Assembly: GCA_002391465.1 (NCBI GenBank)
Contig: DGFC01000117.1
Span: 1 to 5,159 of the forward strand
Length of the DNA stretch: 5,159 bases
Direction of reading: 5' to 3'
From: Firmicutes bacterium UBA3910
GTDB taxonomy: Bacteria; Bacillota; Limnochordia; Darwinibacteriales; Darwinibacteriaceae
The position numbers were made by a program, and so were the translations under genes. Positions within the stretch are counted from its first letter, which is position 1, and the number at the start of each line of letters is the position of its first letter. Below the pieces are notes generated by a model. The model searched no databases and was not told the origin of the DNA. It worked only from the letters and a program-made list of their open reading frames with translations. This document shows, one piece after another, positions 1-5,159 of the stretch.

Positions 1-138
1 GACTTTTTGATACAGGAGATGAACCGGGAAGTAAATACTATCGGTTCCAAGGCCAATAATGTGAATATCGCGGGCTGTGTTGTTGAACTCAAGAGCGAAC
101 TGGAAAAGATGCGCGAACAAGTGCAGAACATAGAATGA
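1..138 (+). CDS. yicC: YicC/YloC family endoribonuclease, C-terminal end only
   Basis: The frame is open from base 1 and stops at TGA 136-138, giving the last 45 residues of a protein whose start lies outside the window. The visible segment begins [19 protein letters not shown] and ends [18 protein letters not shown], which is the highly conserved C-terminal signature of the YicC/YloC family (formerly UPF0701 with DUF1732). Family knowledge: these are about 290-residue cytoplasmic proteins, and YicC of E. coli and YloC of B. subtilis are reported to be endoribonucleases. In Firmicutes the gene normally heads the remA-gmk-rpoZ cluster, as here. The stop codon overlaps an ATG at 135 (ATGA), but the next gene more likely starts at 177. 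The family call is firm; function rests on homologues. Confidence 0.93.
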   Translation, partial: DFLIQEMNREVNTIGSKANNVNIAGCVVELKSELEKMREQVQNIE

Positions 139-162
139 CGGAAGAAGCCAAGTTCGATACTG

Positions 163-171
163 AAGGAGGTG
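163..171 (+). promoter_or_regulatory. Strong Shine-Dalgarno site that sets the mihF start
   Basis: AAGGAGGTG is a near-perfect match to the 16S rRNA 3' end. Its AGGAGG core (164-169) lies 7 bases before ATG 177. It is the best ribosome binding site in the window and argues for initiation at 177 rather than at the in-frame ATG at 135, which overlaps the yicC stop. Confidence 0.85.
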
Positions 172-176
172 AACAT

Positions 177-485
177 ATGTCACTGCCAACTTTGACCCGC
201 GAAGAGAAAATGCAAGCTCTTCAGAAGGCCCAGGAGATGCGCAGCCGGAGGGCGGAATTGCGCCGCCAGTTGAAAAAGGGTATAATTAGTCTGCAGGAGG
301 TTTTGGATTCGGCAGATAATGAGGTTATTGCCCGCATGCGCGTTGCGTATCTGCTTGAGTCCCTACCTCAAGTGGGTAAGGTAACTTCGGAGAAGCTGAT
401 GAAGGAGATCGGCATCAACGAGAATCGCCGAGTCAGGGGTCTGGGTAAGCGCCAGAGAAGTGAACTGCTGGAAAGACTCGGGTAA
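177..485 (+). CDS. mihF: Integration host factor, actinobacterial type (mIHF-like DNA-binding protein)
   Basis: This 102-residue basic protein starts MSLPTLTREEKMQAL and matches the mIHF/sIHF family of small nucleoid-associated DNA-binding proteins, known from Mycobacterium and Streptomyces and unrelated to the E. coli IHF alpha/beta fold. Residues about 5-35 form a charged helix rich in Lys and Arg. LLESLPQVGKVTSEKLMKEI (59-78) is the helix-two-turn-helix-like DNA-binding core, with the typical LPxVGK turn at 63-68. NRRVRGLGKRQR (83-94) is the conserved basic tail motif. In known members it bends and compacts DNA and affects supercoiling and recombination; the role here is inferred. An in-frame ATG at 135 would add 14 residues ([14 protein letters not shown]) not typical of the family, so I chose 177, which has a strong ribosome binding site. 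It lies 21 bases before remA. Family members in actinobacteria also sit just upstream of gmk. Confidence 0.88.
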   Translation: MSLPTLTREEKMQALQKAQEMRSRRAELRRQLKKGIISLQEVLDSADNEVIARMRVAYLLESLPQVGKVTSEKLMKEIGINENRRVRGLGKRQRSELLERLG

Positions 486-506
486 CATACGGAGGGGCTG
501 GTTTAG

Positions 507-773
507 ATGAGCATCAGGTTAGTTAACATAGGTTTCGGGAACATCGTTGCTGCTAACCGCATAGTAGCCATTGTTAGTCCTGAATCAGCACCTATTAAAA
601 GACTCGTTCAGGAAGCAAGGGAACGAGGTATGCTGATTGATGCCACATATGGTCGGAGAACCAGAGCGGTTATCATTTCCGACAGCGACCACATTATCTT
701 ATCGGCAGTGCAACCCGAAACAGTTGCCCATCGATTATCCACCAAGGACAATCTCGAAGTTAACGAAAAATAG
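507..773 (+). CDS. remA: Extracellular matrix regulator RemA (DUF370 DNA-binding protein)
   Basis: The 88-residue product begins [20 protein letters not shown] and contains [20 protein letters not shown], both diagnostic of the RemA/DUF370 family. In B. subtilis RemA is a ring-forming DNA-binding regulator that activates biofilm matrix operons and osmoprotection genes. The residues reported there as important for DNA binding or function are present at the same positions: Arg18, Pro29, Arg50 and Arg51. The length is typical of the family. GGAGGGG at 491-497 lies 9 bases before ATG 507. RemA next to gmk is the standard Firmicutes arrangement. What it regulates in this organism cannot be told; many non-biofilm Clostridia carry it. 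The tail after residue 78 ([11 protein letters not shown]) is polar and variable. Confidence 0.95.
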   Translation: MSIRLVNIGFGNIVAANRIVAIVSPESAPIKRLVQEARERGMLIDATYGRRTRAVIISDSDHIILSAVQPETVAHRLSTKDNLEVNEK

Positions 774-788
774 GGGGCGTCTGCCAAA

Positions 789-1448
789 TTGAAAGGTTCT
801 TTCACAGGGGTATGGGATAGTGGATTGAAAAAACGGGGTTTTCTTATTGTGTTATCCGGACCGAGCGGTGCCGGGAAAAATTCCGTCATGAATGCCGTTT
901 TTCCCACTATCCCCAACCTTAAATACTCAGTCAGCGTTACTACGCGGCCGCCTAGGGCTGGAGAAGTTGAGGCGGTTAATTATTTTTTTCGCACTGATGA
1001 GGAATTTGACCGCATGATCGAAAACGGTGATCTGTTAGAGTGGGCCACCTTTGTGGGCTATCGCTACGGAACGCCGAAAGAATTTGTGCTGGAGCAAATA
1101 GAGCAGGGCAATGCAGTAATAATGGATATTGATATTCAAGGTGCAGCACAGATTCGGGAGAAAATGCCAGAAGCCATTTTTGTTTTCCTGCTCCCGCCCA
1201 CTAGGGAAGAATTGAGCCGTCGCTTAAGACACAGGGGCAGCGATTCGGAAGAAGTGATTAAGCGGCGCTTGGCGAAGTCCCAGGAAGAGATTAAGCACAT
1301 TACCGATTACGATTATTTTGTAATCAACGATGATCTCAGCAACGCAGCGGAACAGCTGCGCATGATCATCTTAAGTGAATGGTCTAGGGTAGACCGTCTG
1401 AACTTAGAGGAGTTAGAAAAGGCATGGAAAGGGGGCCTAAATGATTGA
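789..1448 (+). CDS. gmk: Guanylate kinase
   Basis: This enzyme phosphorylates GMP with ATP to give GDP in cytoplasmic purine salvage and synthesis. From TTG 789 the protein has 219 residues. It shows the P-loop GPSGAGKNS (24-32), the GMP-binding stretch SVSVTTRPPRAGEVEAVNYF (48-67), LLEWATFVGYRYGTP (82-96), the DIDIQGA core (113-119), the lid region with RLRHRG (145-150) and the late conserved motif INDDL (179-183). The residue after the P-loop Lys is Asn, where Gly or Ser is usual. Start choice: GGGGG (773-777) lies 11 bases before TTG 789. An in-frame TTG at 825 would give MKKRGFLIVLSGPSG, closer to the usual N-terminus and to the typical length of about 207 residues, but it has a weaker ribosome binding site. 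Both are possible. It follows remA by 15 bases, and its TGA overlaps the rpoZ start. Confidence 0.95.
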   Translation: MKGSFTGVWDSGLKKRGFLIVLSGPSGAGKNSVMNAVFPTIPNLKYSVSVTTRPPRAGEVEAVNYFFRTDEEFDRMIENGDLLEWATFVGYRYGTPKEFVLEQIEQGNAVIMDIDIQGAAQIREKMPEAIFVFLLPPTREELSRRLRHRGSDSEEVIKRRLAKSQEEIKHITDYDYFVINDDLSNAAEQLRMIILSEWSRVDRLNLEELEKAWKGGLND

Positions 1449-1624
1449 AACAGATACAGAAAACAAATCGGTACAGCGCAGTCGTGGCGGTATCACTCAG
1501 GGCCCGGCAGCTGATCGATGGTTATGAGCCCGTAATTGAGCCGTCGGCGACCAAAGCGGTGCCGATTGCCTTGGAAGAGTTGGAAGCTGGCAAGATCCGC
1601 TGGCAGCAAAGGAAGAACGGGTAG
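1445..1624 (+). CDS. rpoZ: DNA-directed RNA polymerase subunit omega (short form)
   Basis: A 59-codon frame begins at TTG 1445, overlaps the gmk stop by four bases (TTGA) and ends at TAG 1622-1624. The residues NRYSAVVAVSLRARQLID (8-25), EPVIEPSATKAVPIALEEL (28-46) and EAGKIRW (47-53) match the omega family: a core helix with the RARQL element, the EP..E linker and the conserved ALEEI..GKI-like end. Omega binds the beta-prime subunit and helps fold and stabilise RNA polymerase. The usual N-terminal helix (of the PSLDELL..VDSKY type) is almost gone, replaced by MKQIQKT, so the protein is about ten residues shorter than common homologues. AAAGGGGG (1428-1435) lies 9 bases before the TTG and supports this start. 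The overlap suggests translational coupling to gmk. An ATG at 1441 opens a different frame that closes after 28 codons with no omega similarity. Confidence 0.9.
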   Translation: MKQIQKTNRYSAVVAVSLRARQLIDGYEPVIEPSATKAVPIALEELEAGKIRWQQRKNG

Positions 1625-1632
1625 TTATAGAT

Positions 1633-1662
1633 GTGACCTGTGGTGGTGCCACAGGTCGTTTT
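1633..1662 (+). terminator. Hairpin with short T run between rpoZ and priA, possible weak terminator
   Basis: GACCTGTGG (1635-1643) pairs perfectly with CCACAGGTC (1649-1657) around a five-base loop, TGGTG. The stem can be extended by two G-U wobble pairs. TTTT at 1659-1662 follows closely but is short and interrupted by G, so it is a weak intrinsic terminator at best. It lies 10 bases after the rpoZ stop and just before the priA ribosome binding site. It may therefore reduce read-through from the gmk-rpoZ unit or protect the upstream mRNA 3' end. Confidence 0.6.
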
Positions 1663-1681
1663 GTCGTAGGGGGGTGAGATT

Positions 1682-3880
1682 GTGCAGAGGGAAGTGTTAT
1701 ACGCCGGTGTGATCGTTGATGTTCGGGCAGAAGCCGTCGACCGCATTTTCCAATATTCCATTCCCGACAAGTTAGCGGGGAAGCTCGAACTTGGCCACCG
1801 AGTGTTGGTCCCCTTCGGACACCGACGGGTAGAGGGTTACGTAGTGGAGTTCAGCGGTGAACTGGAAATCAGTGCGGACCGCCTGAAGAGCATTATCCGC
1901 CTCTTGGACGAAGAGCCCATCATTTTACCTGCCCAGATGGAGCTTGCCCGTTGGCTGCGCAATCACTATGTTGGGCTTCTCTCTGAAGCTCTCCAGTTTA
2001 TGCTGCCCCCAGGTAACCGCTACGGAAAAGAGCGGGTCGGTTTTAAACAACAGCAAATGGTCACTTTAGTAAACCCCGACGTTGAACTTAGGGCCAATGC
2101 CACAGCCCAAAGGCGGATGCTGGAAATACTGCTGGACAAGGGGCGGATTCTCGCCTCCGAGTTAGTGAAAAAGGCCCGGGCAAGCTATTCCAGCTTGGAG
2201 TCATTGGCGAAGTTGGGAGCGGTCCAGATTGAAGATAAGGTATTGGAGCGCAAAGTGGCGTGGGAGCCGGTCAGCGATCCCACGTTAGTTTTGACTGAGG
2301 AGCAGACTGCTGCCCTGCGGGAGATCAACAAAGAGCGCAAGGGGAGTAGGCGTCCTGTTTTGCTCCACGGTGTTACCGGGAGTGGCAAGACGGAGATCTA
2401 CCTCCAGGCTATTGCAGAGGTTATCAAAGAGGGCAGACAGGCGATAGTCTTAGTGCCTGAAATTGCCCTCACACCCCAAATGCTGAGTCGTTTTGGTGCT
2501 AGATTTGGTGATAGGATATCTGTTCTGCACAGCGCCCTTTCTTTGGGTGAACGTTTTGACCAGTGGTGGAAAATCTACAACGGCGATGTTTCGGTAGTAA
2601 TTGGTGCCCGCTCAGCCGTATTTGCACCAACGCCCAATTTAGGTTTAATTGTGGTGGATGAAGAGCATGAGGGTACGTACAAACAGGAACAGGGTTCCAT
2701 CCGCTATGTGACGCGGGATGTGGCCGAAAAGCGCTGTGAGCTTACTGGGGCCCAACTCATTTTGGGCAGTGCCACCCCGTCTTTAGAGAGTTATCACCGG
2801 GCCCTCAAGGGAGAATACAACTTAGTTCAGTTGACTAAGCGAGTGGAAGAGCGGCCCTTGCCGGCGGTGGAATTGGTGGATATGCGGCGGGAGTTCGAGG
2901 AAGGCAACCGTACCATGCTGAGTGGAGCGCTGCGGGAAGCTATAGCAGGCCTGGCTGGAACAGAAAACCAAGCCATAATCCTCATCAACCGGCGGGGTTA
3001 TTCCACGTTTGTCCTCTGCCGCGAGTGCGGCCATGTGATGGAATGCCCAAACTGCAGCGTTTCCCTTACCTGGCATCGGAGTGATAACCGCCTCCACTGC
3101 CATTACTGCCTGCACCGGGAGGTGTTACCCCCCAACTGCCCCCGCTGTGCCTCCCGCTACCTGCGGCAGTTTGGGGTTGGTTCTGAACAGGTGCAGTCAG
3201 TTCTAAACGAGGAGTTTCCCGAACTGCGCACTGTCCGCCTCGACAGCGACACAACGAGGCGGAAGGGAGCCCATCAGCGCATCCTAAAAGAGTTTGCCAG
3301 TGGGAGGGCTCAGATCCTGATTGGTACCCAGATGGTGGCCAAGGGATTGGACTTCCCAAATGTCACTTTAGTGGGTGTATTAAGTGCTGATTTAGCCCTC
3401 AATTTCCCCGACATTCGGGCCTCAGAGCGCACTTTTCAGCTCTTGACCCAAGTGGCTGGGCGGAGCGGGCGCGGTGATCTCCCCGGTAGGGTAATTGTTC
3501 AGGTGTATGAGCCCAACCATTTCGCTGTCCAGTGTGCCCAGCGGCATGATTACACCGGATTTTATCGGCAGGAGATCAGTTTTCGCCGCAAACTCAATTA
3601 CCCTCCCTTTTCCCAGCTGATTAGAATACTATGCAGTGGGCCGGCTGAGGAGACGAAGGAAGCGGCACTGACCATTGAGCGTTTTCTGCTCAGCCGAGGT
3701 GTCAGCCGGGATAACATCTTAGGTCCCGCCCCTGCGCCAATTGACAGGCTGAAGGGGAGGTACCGCTGGCAGCTTGTCCTAAAAAGCGAGGAGTCCTTAA
3801 GCGAACTCTTGCACGAACTGCCGGCCGTGGACCCTGAAGTGAGAGTAATTGTAGACATTGATCCGCTGTTTCTGATGTGA
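1682..3880 (+). CDS. priA: Primosomal replication restart helicase PriA
   Basis: PriA recognises abandoned forks and recombination intermediates, unwinds DNA 3' to 5' using ATP, and starts reloading of the replicative helicase. The 732-residue product has the full family layout. The N-terminal 3'-DNA-end-binding domain is about 1-105 and a winged-helix region about 110-200. Helicase lobe 1 carries Walker A GVTGSGKT (230-237), Walker B DEEH (326-329) and motif III GSATPS (362-367). Lobe 2 carries GTQMVAKGLDFP (548-559) and motif VI QVAGRSGRG (590-598). A C-terminal domain follows from about 640. Inserted in lobe 2 are eight cysteines for two zinc ions: C446, C449, C455, C458, C473, C476, C486 and C489. 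All key residues are present and the length is normal, so the gene looks intact. It starts at GTG 1682 with AGGGGGG (1668-1674) 7 bases upstream. It is separated from rpoZ by a hairpin, and coaBC, common at this place, is missing. Confidence 0.98.
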   Translation: MQREVLYAGVIVDVRAEAVDRIFQYSIPDKLAGKLELGHRVLVPFGHRRVEGYVVEFSGELEISADRLKSIIRLLDEEPIILPAQMELARWLRNHYVGLLSEALQFMLPPGNRYGKERVGFKQQQMVTLVNPDVELRANATAQRRMLEILLDKGRILASELVKKARASYSSLESLAKLGAVQIEDKVLERKVAWEPVSDPTLVLTEEQTAALREINKERKGSRRPVLLHGVTGSGKTEIYLQAIAEVIKEGRQAIVLVPEIALTPQMLSRFGARFGDRISVLHSALSLGERFDQWWKIYNGDVSVVIGARSAVFAPTPNLGLIVVDEEHEGTYKQEQGSIRYVTRDVAEKRCELTGAQLILGSATPSLESYHRALKGEYNLVQLTKRVEERPLPAVELVDMRREFEEGNRTMLSGALREAIAGLAGTENQAIILINRRGYSTFVLCRECGHVMECPNCSVSLTWHRSDNRLHCHYCLHREVLPPNCPRCASRYLRQFGVGSEQVQSVLNEEFPELRTVRLDSDTTRRKGAHQRILKEFASGRAQILIGTQMVAKGLDFPNVTLVGVLSADLALNFPDIRASERTFQLLTQVAGRSGRGDLPGRVIVQVYEPNHFAVQCAQRHDYTGFYRQEISFRRKLNYPPFSQLIRILCSGPAEETKEAALTIERFLLSRGVSRDNILGPAPAPIDRLKGRYRWQLVLKSEESLSELLHELPAVDPEVRVIVDIDPLFLM

Positions 3881-3883
3881 ATG

Positions 3884-3892
3884 TGCTATAAT
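3884..3892 (+). promoter_or_regulatory. Extended -10 promoter element for def-fmt
   Basis: TGCTATAAT combines a perfect TATAAT hexamer (3887-3892) with the TG of an extended -10. It starts three bases after the priA stop and would place transcription initiation near 3898-3901, about 20 bases before the def ATG. No good -35 is seen at 16-18 bases upstream. A TTGATC at 3858-3863 is 23 bases away, which is too far. Extended -10 promoters often need no -35. Inferred from sequence only; def-fmt may also be read from the priA transcript. Confidence 0.6.
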
Positions 3893-3921
3893 GGAATGAG
3901 ACAAGAATAGAGGTGACGGTT

Positions 3922-4398
3922 ATGGCAGTATTAGATATCGTCACGGTTGGCGACCCCGTGTTGGAAAAGCGGGCGGAGGAAGTAACGAAGATTACTAAGC
4001 GAACTGTGAAACTGATCAACGATATGATAGAAACGATGTATGAAGCTAACGGCGTTGGCCTGGCAGCACCCCAAGTGGGGGTGTCCGAGCGTATTATCGT
4101 GCTAGACGTGGGGGAAGGCCCCATGGCTCTGGTTAATCCGGAAATTACCGAGGCGGATGGCAGCGAAATCGATGTTGAGGCGTGTCTGAGCATCCCGGAA
4201 CGTTGGGTTTACGTGAAGCGTGCCCAGACCATTACTGTTGAGGCCCGAAATGAAAAGGGTAAGCCCGTACGGATTGAGGCAGAAGGTATGCTGGCCCGGG
4301 CCCTGCAGCACGAAATCGATCATTTGGATGGCGTACTCATCCTCGATCGCATGCTCGGTGAAGTGGAAGGGGAAGTTGTGCAAGAGGCTGGTGAGTAA
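3922..4398 (+). CDS. def: Peptide deformylase
   Basis: This metalloenzyme removes the N-formyl group from nascent proteins as they leave the ribosome. The 158-residue product shows all three metal and active-site motifs. Motif 1 is GVGLAAPQ (44-51). Motif 2 is EACLS (86-90), with the metal-ligand Cys88. Motif 3 is HEIDH (130-134), with His130 and His134 as ligands and Glu131 as catalytic base. Motif 2 is usually EGCLS, and the following residues are usually SIPG; here they are SIPERW. The length is normal. The start is ATG 3922 because AGAGGTGA (3909-3916) precedes it at a proper distance. A GTG at 3913 is in frame and would add only MTV, but it overlaps the binding site itself. The stop TAA directly abuts the fmt ATG, fitting the classic def-fmt pair whose products act at opposite ends of the formyl-methionine cycle. 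Confidence 0.97.
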   Translation: MAVLDIVTVGDPVLEKRAEEVTKITKRTVKLINDMIETMYEANGVGLAAPQVGVSERIIVLDVGEGPMALVNPEITEADGSEIDVEACLSIPERWVYVKRAQTITVEARNEKGKPVRIEAEGMLARALQHEIDHLDGVLILDRMLGEVEGEVVQEAGE

Positions 4399-5111
4399 AT
4401 GCGGATAGTTTTTATGGGTACGCCCGATTTTGCCGTACCTAGTTTAGAGGTATTGGCCGACGAATATGATATAGCGGCAGTGGTAACGCAACCCGATCAA
4501 CGGCGGGGCAGGGGACAGAAGTATTCCTATTCCCCTGTGAAAGCAAAGGCGCTGGAATATGATCTTCCACTCCTGCAGCCGAAGCGGATTGGGGATGGGA
4601 AGGTCATTGACCAGCTTAAAACCTTGGAGGCAGATTTATTCGTAGTGGTTGCCTTTGGCCAGATCCTGCCCGCCCGGGTGCTTAACGTACCCCGCCTTGG
4701 CTGTGTGAATCTGCACGCGTCCCTTTTACCGAAGTTCAGGGGTGCAGCACCCATAAATGCGGCCATTACGGCCGGAGAAACGGTGAGCGGTGTTACAACC
4801 ATGTACATGGATGTGGAGCTGGACGCGGGGGATATCATTCTGCAAGCGGAGGAGCCCATTCGGCCCGAGGATACGGCTGGTATGCTTCACGATCGGCTGA
4901 TGGTGCTTGGTGCTGGACTCTTGAAGGAGACGGTACGCCAAATCGATGCAGGTACAGCTCCTAGGATCCCTCAAGATCACAGCGCAGCCACCTATGCACC
5001 GAAACTGACGAAGGAAGATGGTTACTTAGACTTTGCTCGTCCCGCAGTTGAGCTCGATCGCCTGGTGAGGGGGATGAATCCCTGGCCCGGTGCCCATACT
5101 GTTGTTAAGGC
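4399..5111 (+). CDS. fmt: Methionyl-tRNA formyltransferase, 3' end replaced by adapter sequence
   Basis: Fmt transfers a formyl group from 10-formyltetrahydrofolate to Met-tRNA for initiation of translation. The start is MRIVFMGTPDFAVPSLE, typical of the family. The Rossmann-type transferase domain carries the catalytic residues Asn104 and His106 (in NLHASLLP), the SLLPKFRGAAPI loop (108-119) and LDAGD (141-145), whose Asp142 corresponds to the catalytic Asp. NPWPGA (227-232) belongs to the beginning of the C-terminal tRNA-binding domain. The family length is about 310-320 residues, and only about 237 genuine codons are present. From 5112 the sequence is Nextera adapter. The frame stays open to 5159 and would add LLYTSDAATDEDSV-like residues that are not biological. 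ATG 4399 follows the def TAA with no gap, so translation is probably coupled; GGTGAG (4390-4395) may help initiation. Confidence 0.96.
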
Positions 5112-5159
5112 CTGTCTCTTATACACATCTGACGCTGCCACCGACGAGGATAGTGTAGA
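5112..5159. other. Nextera (Tn5) sequencing adapter, non-genomic contig end
   Basis: CTGTCTCTTATACACATCT (5112-5130) is the exact reverse complement of the Tn5 mosaic end used in Nextera libraries. GACGCTGCC (5131-5139) continues into the read-1 adapter arm. The next five bases are ACCGA, where GACGA is expected. Then come eight bases, CGAGGATA (5145-5152), in the index position, and GTGTAGA (5153-5159), the start of the P5 side. The total spacing between GACGCTGCC and GTGTAGA is 13, as expected for 5 adapter plus 8 index bases. The index resembles the reverse complement of TATCCTCT (the S503-type index as I recall it) with one mismatch. This is an untrimmed adapter read-through or its consensus, with a few errors. 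Confidence 0.97.

Noticed and set aside
608..916. Minus-strand open frame of 102 codons opposite remA and gmk
   Set aside because: It lies opposite two well-supported genes, resembles no known protein, and fits a shadow of the plus-strand genes.
981..990. T-rich run within gmk as a terminator
   Set aside because: No stable hairpin precedes it and it encodes the conserved YFF residues of guanylate kinase.
1441..1527. ATG-started 28-codon frame overlapping the start of rpoZ
   Set aside because: The product (MIETDTENKS...) has no resemblance to omega, while the frame from TTG 1445 matches omega throughout.
3702..4193. Minus-strand open frame of 163 codons across the priA-def junction
   Set aside because: It covers the ends of two conserved genes on the other strand; its Ser/Thr-rich product has no recognisable domain, so it is a shadow.
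4220..4408. Plus-strand open frame of 62 codons overlapping def
   Set aside because: It is an alternative frame inside def with no ribosome binding site or family features.
1..5159. Possible novel defence, mobile or CRISPR system
   Set aside because: No direct repeats, transposase, phage or toxin genes are visible; nearly every base belongs to known housekeeping genes. The only Tn5-like sequence is the library adapter at the end.

Overview
The window is a compact, all-plus-strand run of bacterial housekeeping genes. In order it holds the end of a YicC-family gene, an actinobacterial-type integration host factor (mIHF-like), remA, gmk, rpoZ, priA, def and the start of fmt. The order yicC-remA-gmk-rpoZ-priA-def-fmt, the RemA protein and strong purine-rich ribosome binding sites all point to a Gram-positive of the Firmicutes (Bacillota). 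A Clostridia or Limnochordia-like anaerobe is my best guess, because of the mIHF-like protein and the moderate base composition. The exact taxon cannot be named from this window.

Layout: positions 1-138 are the last 45 codons of yicC. Positions 177-485 encode the mIHF-like protein, 507-773 RemA, 789-1448 guanylate kinase and 1445-1624 a 59-residue RNA polymerase omega subunit. These genes overlap or sit a few tens of bases apart and look like one transcription unit. A 57-base gap (1625-1681) follows, carrying a perfect 9-bp hairpin with a short T run. This is where coaBC usually lies, and it is absent. PriA fills 1682-3880. A 41-base gap (3881-3921) contains a perfect extended -10 promoter element. 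Then come def (3922-4398) and fmt (from 4399, directly abutting the def stop).

The genes serve core functions. Gmk makes GDP for nucleotide pools, omega stabilises RNA polymerase, and PriA restarts stalled replication forks. Fmt formylates initiator tRNA and Def removes the formyl group from new proteins. RemA and the mIHF-like protein are small DNA-binding proteins that may organise or regulate the chromosome.

The last 48 bases (5112-5159) are not genomic. They match the Tn5 mosaic end plus Nextera i5 adapter, so fmt is cut at about codon 238 and its open frame runs on into adapter-encoded residues. I found no previously undescribed system. The points worth a second look are the adapter chimera, the missing coaBC, the mIHF/RemA pairing, the def promoter, and sequence variants in Def and Gmk.
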